DNA from: Rhizobacter sp.
Lineage (GTDB): Bacteria > Pseudomonadota > Gammaproteobacteria > Burkholderiales > Burkholderiaceae_C
Length of the DNA stretch: 13,625 bases
Assembly (NCBI GenBank): GCA_025360945.1
Contig: JANYBE010000363.1
Location: 1-13,625 of the forward strand
Direction: 5' to 3'
A model generated the notes under the pieces. That model did no database searches, had not been told where the DNA came from, and was given only the letters and a program-made list of their open reading frames with translations. Made by a program: the position numbers and the translations under genes. Of the stretch, positions 7,632-13,437 are shown piece after piece (within the stretch, counting starts at the first letter, position 1; each line of letters begins with the position of its first letter).

Positions 7632-7978
7632 GGTGTGCCTCCCTTCTTGGGATGACCGTCATTCATCGGCATGGGCTTCATTGGCATCGACCCGCTAGCA
7701 GGAGTCGCTGCTGCAGCTGGCATCTCCATGCCCTTCATGCCGCCCATGCCGTGTCCGGCGTGGCCGTTGGCACCATCTGGGGCGCCTGCCACGGTGGCAT
7801 TGAGCTCTCGCCAGTTGGCGAGCGGAGCGTCCCTGTAGGGCTTGTAGTCTGCGAAGGCCGACCGGTATGTCAGCTGCGCAGTCGCCTTCGGCTGCTCAGT
7901 CTTGGCCTCTTGCGCAGTGGCCAAAAGAGGCGCGCACGCGGCAAGTGCGACGCCCCAGGCCAGTAGGATGCTTTTCAT
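7628..7978 (-). CDS. Small exported Met/His-rich protein of the copper operon
   Basis: This is a 116-residue protein with a signal peptide (to about ATA, 22). A short conserved-looking segment follows, YRSAFADYKPYRDAPLANWRELN (38-60). The low-complexity tail holds eight Met (78, 81, 84, 86, 98, 100, 103, 105) and His73, His76 and His109. Such tails bind Cu(I)/Cu(II) in periplasmic copper proteins, so a metal-buffering or carrier role is likely but inferred. From memory the Tyr/Trp segment recurs in small proteins beside TolC genes of metal-efflux loci in Burkholderiales; no established function is known to me. The last bases overlap the tolC start (ATGA), implying coupled synthesis with the channel. 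No clear Shine-Dalgarno is present. Confidence 0.8.
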   Translation of the reverse strand: MKSILLAWGVALAACAPLLATAQEAKTEQPKATAQLTYRSAFADYKPYRDAPLANWRELNATVAGAPDGANGHAGHGMGGMKGMEMPAAAATPASGSMPMKPMPMNDGHPKKGGTP

Positions 7979-8026
7979 TGTTTGAACTCATCTGACGCAC
8001 CGGTGGGCGAAGCCAACGGCGGGTTT

Positions 8027-8047
8027 CTCGTGCGTTGGACGCACGAG
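8027..8047. repeat. Perfect 8-bp inverted repeat between the His-rich and Met-rich protein genes
   Basis: The arms CTCGTGCG (8027-8034) and CGCACGAG (8040-8047) enclose the loop TTGGA. GGG (8021-8023) and CCC (8048-8050) could extend the stem across a 3-nt bulge. It lies in the 103-bp gap between two minus-strand genes. No T-run follows on either strand, so it is not a standard intrinsic terminator. An mRNA-processing or stabilising hairpin, or a regulator site, fits better. Confidence 0.5.
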
Positions 8048-8081
8048 CCCTGTTCGGCCTCTCAGCGGAGGCCTGCCTGGG

Positions 8082-8489
8082 TCAGATGGTTCGTGGAGGA
8101 CGGTCCTGGCCGCCCGATTGGAAGGCCGGGATGGACGCCGTGAGCGCAGGGAAGGCAACCGAGGAAATCAGACTCGGCTGCCCGAGCGACGGCACCGTGC
8201 AAACCATGGAAGCCATGCAGCAGCCGCTCGCGCAGAAGTGGCAGTTGGCTGGGTGTTCGCCCGTCGAGGAATGGTCGTTGGTCGCATCACCACTGGCTTG
8301 GTGGTGTGCCGACGAGTGGTCGGCATGCATCTCGTGGCCCGCATGCATGTCGTGGTGTCCGTGTTCAGCGACGACTGCCGCCGAATTCCGCCCCTCACCA
8401 TCCGGGCACAGCATGGTCGCCGCCATCGCGCCCCGGATGGGGAGCAGGATGGCCAACAGGACGACGATGAAGAGGCGGAGGTGTTTCAC
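8082..8489 (-). CDS. Small exported His/Cys-rich protein of the copper operon
   Basis: This is a 135-residue protein with a signal peptide (hydrophobic 4-17, cleavage near AMA, 23). The central region has twelve His between residues 43 and 84 (HGHHDMHAGHEMHADH and more), with Met48 and Met54. A Cys cluster follows: Cys83, Cys86, Cys90, Cys91 and Cys97 (CHFCASGCC). The end is hydrophobic, closing GGQDRPPRTI. The make-up suggests a periplasmic copper or other soft-metal binder; I do not recognise a named family. The start is a GTG at 8487-8489, because an in-frame stop (8499-8501) lies just upstream and the signal peptide begins here. No Shine-Dalgarno is visible, while a -10-like GATAAT lies 8 nt upstream. 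It is 71 bp downstream of cueR on the same strand. Confidence 0.75.
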   Translation of the reverse strand: MKHLRLFIVVLLAILLPIRGAMAATMLCPDGEGRNSAAVVAEHGHHDMHAGHEMHADHSSAHHQASGDATNDHSSTGEHPANCHFCASGCCMASMVCTVPSLGQPSLISSVAFPALTASIPAFQSGGQDRPPRTI

Positions 8490-8497
8490 GACAGCTG

Positions 8498-8503
8498 ATT
8501 ATC
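8498..8503 (-). promoter_or_regulatory. Candidate -10 box just upstream of the His/Cys-rich protein gene
   Basis: On the minus strand GATAAT matches the -10 consensus at 5 of 6 positions and ends 8 nt before the GTG at 8489. This predicts a leader of zero to a few bases. No TTGACC-type CueR -35 stands 19 bp upstream, and the ordinary -35 at 17 bp (CTGCAC) is weak, so activator control is possible. The box contains the in-frame stop noted for the start choice. Confidence 0.35.
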
Positions 8504-8560
8504 AGGTAGCTGGTCTGTGCGTGCAGGAAAGCGAAAGTTCCAGGCGTCTTGGCTCGCGTC

Positions 8561-9016
8561 TCATCCGGCGACGCGGTGCCTGGCGCGAGGCGTGGCTCGC
8601 TTGCGCGCTGCCCCGTTCGACATCGCAGCATCTCCTGCCAAGCCATCGAGGATGGGGCACTCCGGTCGGTCGTCACCGTGACAGCTCTGAACCAGGTGTT
8701 CGAGGGCGGTCTTCATCACGAGAAGCTCCGCAGCCTTCAATTCGAGTTCCTTGATGTGCGCTTGAGCGAGGGCCTTCACCTGCCGGCTCGGGCGCCGGCG
8801 GTTTTGCCACAAGCCCACCAGTTCGGCGATCTCCGAAAGCGAAAAGCCCAGGTCACGAGCGTGGCGGATGAAGCGCAGCGTCTGGACTTCGTTCTGCTCG
8901 TACTGCCGATAGCCAGAATCCGTGCGCCGCGCTTGGGGTAGCAGACCGAGCTCTTCGTAGTGCCGAATCATCTTGGCCGACACGCCGGACGCGCCTGCTG
9001 CCTCGCCGATGTTCAT
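8561..9016 (-). CDS. cueR: CueR-type copper-responsive MerR regulator
   Basis: This is a 151-residue MerR-family activator. The N-terminal winged helix reads MNIGEAAGASGVSAKMIRHYEELGLLP and is followed by RRTDSGYRQY. A dimerisation helix (about 75-110) comes next, then the metal loop CHGDDRPECPILDGLA. Counted from the second of two adjacent ATGs (9014-9016), the key residues fall at Cys112, Cys120 and Ser77, the E. coli CueR positions. This indicates a +1 ion sensor (Cu/Ag/Au) and supports that start; an ATG at 9019 adds one Met. A basic tail (ARKRATPRARHR) extends beyond the usual end. It is divergent from copZ and is probably autoregulated through the dyad at 9060-9080. The copper genes follow downstream on its strand. 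Confidence 0.93.
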   Translation of the reverse strand: MNIGEAAGASGVSAKMIRHYEELGLLPQARRTDSGYRQYEQNEVQTLRFIRHARDLGFSLSEIAELVGLWQNRRRPSRQVKALAQAHIKELELKAAELLVMKTALEHLVQSCHGDDRPECPILDGLAGDAAMSNGAARKRATPRARHRVAG

Positions 9017-9052
9017 CATGAAGCTGTTCTCGATGGATGCTGCTGTGCAGGC

Positions 9053-9083
9053 AGTCTAGACCTTGCCACCGTGGCAAGGTCAA
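9053..9083 (-). promoter_or_regulatory. CueR-type operator/promoter facing cueR
   Basis: A perfect dyad spans 9060-9080 (arms ACCTTGCCAC and GTGGCAAGGT around one C). It lies in the 19-bp spacer between TTGACC (minus strand, 9078-9083) and TAGACT (9053-9058). Long 19-bp spacers with a central dyad are the signature of MerR-family activated promoters. The orientation points to cueR, predicting copper-induced autoregulation and possible read-through into the cop genes. Confidence 0.75.
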
Positions 9084-9121
9084 GGGGAAGCCCACTTTCT
9101 CTTGTGTGGTGCCGAAATCGC

Positions 9122-9152
9122 TTGACCTTCCCATCATGGGAGGGTCGAAATT
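9122..9152 (+). promoter_or_regulatory. CueR-type operator/promoter facing copZ
   Basis: On the plus strand TTGACC (9122-9127) and GAAATT (9147-9152) are separated by 19 bp. The spacer region carries a dyad at 9125-9145 (arms ACCTTCCCAT and ATGGGAGGGT around C, one mismatch). The -10 is weak, as expected for a promoter that needs activator-induced DNA distortion. The predicted transcript starts about 9159, before the copZ ATG at 9182. Confidence 0.75.
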
Positions 9153-9181
9153 CGGTTCATCGGAATCAGCTGGAGAGCAAG

Positions 9182-9439
9182 ATGGTCACCTTCGAAGTCA
9201 ACGACATGACCTGCGGTCACTGCGTCAGCGCCATCACCAAGGCGGTGGCGTTCGTCGACCCCGGTGCCAAGGTGCAAATCGACTTGGCGTCACACCGCGT
9301 GCAGGTCGAACCATCCGCATCGAGCGCGGATGTCTTGAGCGATGCCATCCGGGTGGCCGGCTACACGCCTGTCGAAGTGGCCGGCGCTACGGCTCCGGCC
9401 GTCAAAGCGACGCCGCGAAAAGGCTGCTGCTGCGGTTGA
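9182..9439 (+). CDS. copZ: CopZ-like copper chaperone with C-terminal triple-Cys tail
   Basis: This is an 85-residue cytoplasmic heavy-metal-associated (HMA) domain protein. The Cu(I) motif is MTCGHC (Cys11, Cys14) in a beta-alpha-beta-beta-alpha-beta pattern ending GYTPVEVA (60-67). An Ala/Pro-rich linker and a KGCCCG end (Cys82-84) follow, beyond the normal HMA length of about 68. It would carry Cu(I) to a P1B ATPase and to CueR; no such ATPase is in the window. GGAG (9172-9175) six bases before the ATG supports this start although the frame is open further upstream. It is the only confident plus-strand gene, divergent from cueR with its own CueR-type promoter. The triple Cys may add a second copper site or an interaction surface (inference). 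Confidence 0.92.
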   Translation: MVTFEVNDMTCGHCVSAITKAVAFVDPGAKVQIDLASHRVQVEPSASSADVLSDAIRVAGYTPVEVAGATAPAVKATPRKGCCCG

Positions 9440-9477
9440 GACTTTGGAGCGGCAGGCGCGATATGGCCGGCATGGTC

Positions 9478-9513
9478 GCGGTCGACGGAGTCTCGGCCGA
9501 ACCGCTCGACCGC
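9478..9513. terminator. Inverted repeat between convergent copZ and usp genes, possible bidirectional terminator
   Basis: The arms GCGGTCGA (9478-9485) and TCGACCGC (9506-9513) are exact and enclose a 20-nt loop that holds more GGCC/GGCCG symmetry. It lies 39 bp after copZ and 48 bp before the usp stop on the other strand, where a shared terminator would be useful. No U-tract follows, so this is uncertain. Confidence 0.25.
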
Positions 9514-9560
9514 CGGCCGTTTCAACGTGGCTGCGCCGGACATGACACGCCGCGCCGCAT

Positions 9561-10052
9561 TCATCGCGTCTGCGTCGCTGGCGATGGCGTCGCCAGCGGC
9601 GGCACGTCGGTGGCCCGCACAAGAAGCACAGGTGTCGGCGCCAGGCGGACGATTTGCTCGGCGTCGCTCCCCATGAAGACTCGGCCGACGCCGCGGCGTC
9701 CGTGGGTGCCAAGCACGATCAGGTCGGCATGCCACTTCGTCGCTTCGGCGACCACCAGATCACAGACTCGCCCGGCGAAACTGTCGGACAAGACCGTGTC
9801 GACCGGAACTCCACTCGCCTCGACACGCGCCTGGCATCTCTTGAGGATCTGCTCGCCACCCTTTTGCAACTGAGCTATCAGGTCGGCGGTCATCGCGCCC
9901 AAGCTGTCCATGCCTGCGGCGTAGATGAGTTCGTCGACTACGTGGATCAGCCGAAGGCGCGCGCCAGTCAACTTGGCCAGCTTGACAGCCTCGTCCAAGC
10001 CGAGGTTTGAGGTCGGACTGCCGTCCACGGGAACGAGGATGTTGGTGTACAT
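9561..10052 (-). CDS. Universal stress protein (UspA family, ATP-binding type)
   Basis: This is a 163-residue single USP domain, cytoplasmic. It begins MYTNILVPVDGSPTS (Asp10), the alpha/beta start that contacts adenine. The nucleotide motif G-x2-G-x9-G-S is present as GTHG (115-118) with GS at 128-129, so it belongs to the ATP-binding class. The domain normally ends about VLLVRATD; here a Pro/Thr/Ser-rich tail (PPLATPSPATQTR) is added. Proteins of this kind help cells survive energy or oxygen stress. An FNR/Anr-like box at 10121-10134 upstream suggests oxygen-limited induction. It is convergent with copZ and probably a single-gene unit. Confidence 0.93.
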   Translation of the reverse strand: MYTNILVPVDGSPTSNLGLDEAVKLAKLTGARLRLIHVVDELIYAAGMDSLGAMTADLIAQLQKGGEQILKRCQARVEASGVPVDTVLSDSFAGRVCDLVVAEATKWHADLIVLGTHGRRGVGRVFMGSDAEQIVRLAPTPVLLVRATDVPPLATPSPATQTR

Positions 10053-10410
10053 GGAGATGCCCTGAGTGAGCGGACCGGAAATGCGGATGCCCGAGTCTCG
10101 CGTGCAGTGCGCTATGGGGTTTGACCCAGATCAACGACGGCGCAGGGCGCTCCGACCAGGACCACGCAGACAGTCTTGGTAGGCCGCGTTCGACCTTCTT
10201 GCGCAGCGCTCGTTCGAGTCAACGACCTATTTAAGCACTGCAATCGAGCACCGCAGTATGGACATCCCAGAGTGCGCGTAACTCGTTCGGGCGTCTGTGC
10301 GCTCTCGCACACGACAAGATTTGCCTTGCAATCCGCCATGGCTCCATTGCGCACTGGCCTGGCGCTGCTTTGTGCTCGGGGCGTGTGGGCGTCGCTTGCA
10401 GTGGCGTTCG
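10053..10410. other. 358-bp gene-free stretch holding the usp control region
   Basis: This lies between the usp start and the 3' end of the PAP2 gene. The half next to usp contains the FNR/Anr-like box. The rest has open frames on both strands (for example 10176-10424 plus), but they lack start signals, recognisable domains or protein-like composition. I see no tRNA, no clear terminator and no repeat family here. Confidence 0.5.
10121..10134. promoter_or_regulatory. FNR/Anr-type binding site upstream of usp
   Basis: TTGACCCAGATCAA fits the FNR/Anr consensus TTGAT-N4-ATCAA at 9 of 10 defined positions. Its centre is about 75 bp upstream of the usp ATG. An activator at -41.5 would place the transcript start near 10086, leaving a leader of about 34 nt. 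No other gene start lies nearby on the plus strand. Usp genes are known members of anaerobic FNR/Anr regulons in proteobacteria, which supports the reading. Confidence 0.6.
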
Positions 10411-11133
10411 TCAGATGCGCTTGAACGCAAGCACAAGGCTGATGGCCAGCGGCAAGGTTGCGCCTATGCACGCCGCGGCCAGGACGTCCGTAGGCCAATG
10501 CACACCGAGAACAAGGCGGGAGAAGGCCACGAGCAGCGTCCAGAGGAAAGCCACGCTGACAACCCATTCGCGGGATGGCGGCCACAGCCGGGTCAAGGCA
10601 AGTGCAACGGCGGTGGCAACGGCCGCCACCACGAGCGTGTGTCCACTCGGGAAGCTGGAACCCGAATACGACTCCGACGGCCAGAGAGCTGGCCGGGTTC
10701 GATCCACAAATGTCTTCAAGATGTACACCAGCGCGGCCGCGGTCGACGCCGATGCGGCCAGCAGGGAGGCTTCGTAGCGGTGCTTCCCATACAAGAGGGC
10801 GATCGTGGTCAGCAAGACCACAGGGACCAGGACATAGGCGGACCCGCTCAAAGTGATGACTTCGAAGACTGCCGTGAGCGCAGTTGAAACGTGAGCATGG
10901 ACGAAGACGAGGATCGCCCTGTCGATCGTGCCTGATTCGCCGCCGAGAACGTCCTCGCTGACCTTGAGGGCCAACACCGCAAGGACGAGCGCCGAAAGGA
11001 TCGCCAAGCGGCGCCGCTCCAGCAATATCGACCATGCCGGTTGTCGCAGGCGCACGTAAGCCCGAAAGACAGAATAGAGGCAGAACACGATGAAGCTCAT
11101 CTTCGACGTGTCCTCGAACAGTTCGAAGATCAC
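10411..11133 (-). CDS. PAP2-family membrane phosphatase
   Basis: This is a 240-residue inner-membrane protein with about six helices. It carries the three PAP2 blocks: KTFVDRTRP (140-148, K-x6-RP), PSGH (162-165) and SRLVLGVHWPTD (205-216, with His212 and Asp216). Such enzymes remove phosphate from lipid phosphates such as undecaprenyl pyrophosphate or phosphatidic acid, on the periplasmic face; the exact substrate cannot be read here. I use a GTG at 11131-11133, because GGAAG stands 5 nt upstream; an ATG at 11100 (11 codons later) is the alternative. It lies 61 bp after the MFS gene on the same strand and may be the last gene of that run. Confidence 0.9.
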   Translation of the reverse strand: MIFELFEDTSKMSFIVFCLYSVFRAYVRLRQPAWSILLERRRLAILSALVLAVLALKVSEDVLGGESGTIDRAILVFVHAHVSTALTAVFEVITLSGSAYVLVPVVLLTTIALLYGKHRYEASLLAASASTAAALVYILKTFVDRTRPALWPSESYSGSSFPSGHTLVVAAVATAVALALTRLWPPSREWVVSVAFLWTLLVAFSRLVLGVHWPTDVLAAACIGATLPLAISLVLAFKRI

Positions 11134-11194
11134 GTCTACTTCCGAGGATCGCGCCAGGCATTCATGGTGATGGGGCAGGCGCGGCGTCCAGCGG

Positions 11195-12484
11195 TCAGCG
11201 GCTGGCGGTTCCGGCGCCCGTAGCTTCGCGGGCGGCGATCTCGCCCATTCGAGCCGGCCCCCACCAGACCAGCGAGAGCGCCGCGCCGACCAGCAGGACG
11301 AGGGCAGCCGTCCAGAACGGCATCATCGGGGCTAGCGTGAACAAGGAGCCGGCACCCATCGAGCCGAGCGCCTGTCCGAGGTTGCCGGCAGCAGCCTGCT
11401 GGCCAAGCAGTTTCCCGGGCGCTTCCGACTGGCGTTCGAGTAGTTCGTACGACAGGACAGGCCCGACCATTCCAGCACCGGTGGCCACCACGGCGATCAT
11501 CAATCCGAGCGAGCCGGCGTCCGGCACCAGGGACGTGAACGCGAGTGCCAAAGCCGAGCCTGCAAATGCGGCGGCGACCCAGCGCTGGTCGATGCGGCTG
11601 CGCACCGATGACAGGAGCAGCATCGACTGTGCTGTCAGCATCGCGAGGCTGCAGGTGATGAACATCGCGGCCATCGTCGCGGTGGTCAGCCCAAGTGTTT
11701 GGCTGCCGAATAGATTGAATCCAACTTCGAAGGTGCCGACTGCGAACGACGCCAGCAGTGCGAGTAGCATCGAAGCGTGTACGAAGCGCCTGCGGGATGC
11801 GCCGTCTTCCACGGTCAGGGACGGGGCGACGGGGTGGTTGCGTCCGAGACACAACGGGGCCAGCAACAGAAGCGGCACGCCCGCCAAGGCGACCGCCAGT
11901 GCCGGCCAGTTCAACATGGTCCCCATCTGCCCGACGGCCACACCCATCACTGGTCCGGCCAGCCATGTGCCGAATGCCGGCCCGGCGAGGAAGCCGACGA
12001 AGGACGCGCTCCCCAGCAGCACGAAGCGGCGACTGCGATCGATGGTCGAACTGAGGTCGGCGATGTAGGCCTGTGCCGTCGGCACGATCGCGGCGGCGCC
12101 GGCGCCGGCCAGCAGCCGTGCGGCGTAGACGAGGCCGATGCTCGGTGCCAGCGCCGTGCCCACGCTGCCGACCAGGAACGCGGCGAAGCCGATCAGAAGG
12201 ACCAGCACTCGCCCGTGCCGATCCGAGAGCCGACCCCAGAGCGGTGCGAACAGAAACAGCGCGAACAGATAGACACCACCCAGCATGCCCACATGCCAGG
12301 CCACCGTCGACGCCGGCACAGTGCCGAGGTAGCGCAACAGATAGGGCCGAATCAGCGGCAGTCCGGCACCGTAGCCCAGCGATACGACGAAGACCATGGC
12401 GCCAAGCAGCGGCATCGCGCCCTTTGCCATGGGCAAGGAGGACGTTGCCGTTCGTTGGAGGCGGCCGAGAGCGTTCGTCGCCAT
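11195..12484 (-). CDS. MFS drug/solute exporter (DHA1-like, 12 helices)
   Basis: This is a 429-residue inner-membrane protein with about 12 hydrophobic segments. It carries motif A, GRLSDRHGRVLVL, after the second helix. The fourth-to-fifth helix region, GAGAAAIVPTAQAYIADLS then GFLAGPAFGTWLAG, has the motif C-like Gly/Pro pattern of proton-driven exporters (TetA/DHA1 style). A central loop (RNHPVAPSLTVEDGASRRR) separates the halves. The substrate is unknown. The ATG at 12482-12484 lies only 4 bp after the stop of the four-helix protein gene, with GAGG inside that gene's end as ribosome site. The two are therefore in one operon. Confidence 0.9.
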   Translation of the reverse strand: MATNALGRLQRTATSSLPMAKGAMPLLGAMVFVVSLGYGAGLPLIRPYLLRYLGTVPASTVAWHVGMLGGVYLFALFLFAPLWGRLSDRHGRVLVLLIGFAAFLVGSVGTALAPSIGLVYAARLLAGAGAAAIVPTAQAYIADLSSTIDRSRRFVLLGSASFVGFLAGPAFGTWLAGPVMGVAVGQMGTMLNWPALAVALAGVPLLLLAPLCLGRNHPVAPSLTVEDGASRRRFVHASMLLALLASFAVGTFEVGFNLFGSQTLGLTTATMAAMFITCSLAMLTAQSMLLLSSVRSRIDQRWVAAAFAGSALALAFTSLVPDAGSLGLMIAVVATGAGMVGPVLSYELLERQSEAPGKLLGQQAAAGNLGQALGSMGAGSLFTLAPMMPFWTAALVLLVGAALSLVWWGPARMGEIAAREATGAGTASR

Positions 12485-12488
12485 GTCG

Positions 12489-12929
12489 CTATCGCCTCGA
12501 GATGTGGAGAACGAAGCCTGCGAGCCAGACCAGCGCGGGGACCAGCAACAGCCATCTGAAATCCGAGTGAAGGTCGAAGTTGATTGCGCTCATGAGCGCA
12601 ACCGTCAGCACCCCAGACATGGCGATAGCCCATGACGTTCCCCTCCAACGCGAAGACATCGCGACGCAGGCCGCGGATACCGTAAGCACGCCAGTGCCTG
12701 TCATGAATCCACCCATCACGATGAACACTCGTTTCAGCCAGCCTTCCAGACCGGGAACGGCAGCCCGCAGCTGTGCAAGAGAGCTGCCCATGAATCGCGC
12801 GTCTTCCGGCAGCAAGGGTGGTCGCAGGAAGATGAAGTAAAGACCCAGCGACACCAGCCAGATGCCGCACGCGATCAGCATCCATGTCGAGACATGGCGG
12901 GCTCTGATGCGTGCACTCCTGGTGTCCAT
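12489..12929 (-). CDS. Four-helix inner-membrane protein of unknown function
   Basis: This is a 146-residue protein with hydrophobic segments at about 15-36, 67-92, 98-117 and 125-143, a short basic N-terminus (TRSARIRARH) and an Arg-Arg end. I recognise no family or catalytic motif; the loop between helices 1 and 2 (RPPLLPEDARFMGSSLAQL) is soluble and probably periplasmic. The ATG at 12927-12929 is preferred. A TTG at 12944 in frame would overlap the preceding TPM gene's stop as TTGA and add five residues, so coupling is possible. It sits between a TPM-domain gene and an MFS exporter, so a membrane-assembly role is only a guess. Confidence 0.75.
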   Translation of the reverse strand: MDTRSARIRARHVSTWMLIACGIWLVSLGLYFIFLRPPLLPEDARFMGSSLAQLRAAVPGLEGWLKRVFIVMGGFMTGTGVLTVSAACVAMSSRWRGTSWAIAMSGVLTVALMSAINFDLHSDFRWLLLVPALVWLAGFVLHISRR

Positions 12930-12940
12930 CCCGGATCGCG

Positions 12941-13435
12941 TCAAAGAACGACAGGCCTGTTCGACAGTTCGTTCGCGCGATCGTCGGCGGGGAAGTGCTG
13001 TGCAAGGTGCTGCGTCACAGCCTGCACGCCGCTGATCACGCCGCCTTCATAGTTCGACTGCTTGAACGCCGTTTCCATTTGATGGCAGACCTTGCGCCAT
13101 TCTTCGGCGCCGACCTTGGCATGGATGCCGCGATCCGCAACGATTTCCACGGCGCGATCGGCGAGCAACAGATAGATCAGCAAGCCGTTGTTGTGCTCTG
13201 TGTCCCACACGCGCAGTTGCGCAAAGAGTTCGATGGCTCGTTCCTTTGGCGACTGGCCCTTGAGCAGCGGCATGCCATCCAGCGCGCCCTCGACCACGAA
13301 CCGGATCTCGCCAGCATGTGCGGTCTCGCTGGACTTGATCGCCTTCTCGATCGCGTTCAACGCGCTGCGAGGAAAGGCCCGAGTAACTTGGCCGTGTGTC
13401 GTCAGCAAGTGCTTCAAGATGCGTTGGGTTTTCAT
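12941..13435 (-). CDS. TPM-domain protein (YgcG/Psb32/TLP18.3-like), second of a tandem pair
   Basis: This is a 164-residue protein without signal peptide or membrane helix. The TPM fold is shown by AHAGEIRFVVEGALDG (41-56), then ELFAQLRVWDTEHNNGLLIYLLLADRAVEIVADRGIHAKV, and the ending FKQSNYEGGVISGVQAVTQHLAQHFP. TPM-domain proteins are found in plant photosystem II repair factors and in bacteria beside LemA; their bacterial biochemistry is poorly defined. The ATG at 13433-13435 has a strong GGAGG 8 nt upstream and starts 2 bp after the preceding TPM gene's stop; a GTG at 13444 is less likely. The order Gly-rich TPM then soluble TPM matches the common lemA-TPM-TPM arrangement, so lemA may lie just right of the window. 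Confidence 0.88.
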   Translation of the reverse strand: MKTQRILKHLLTTHGQVTRAFPRSALNAIEKAIKSSETAHAGEIRFVVEGALDGMPLLKGQSPKERAIELFAQLRVWDTEHNNGLLIYLLLADRAVEIVADRGIHAKVGAEEWRKVCHQMETAFKQSNYEGGVISGVQAVTQHLAQHFPADDRANELSNRPVVL

Positions 13436-13437
13436 GA

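Noticed and set aside
8490..8560. Possible third CueR operator upstream of the His/Cys-rich gene
   Set aside because: No TTGACC-like -35 with a 19-bp spacer and no dyad of the cueR/copZ type is present.
8960..9181. N-terminal extension of CopZ by 74 codons
   Set aside because: It would run antisense through the cueR start and both CueR operators. The HMA domain and its ribosome site begin at 9182.
10176..10424. Plus-strand frame of 82 codons in the usp-PAP2 gap
   Set aside because: No ribosome site or recognisable domain, and its end runs into the PAP2 gene on the other strand. The hydrophobic ending alone is not enough.
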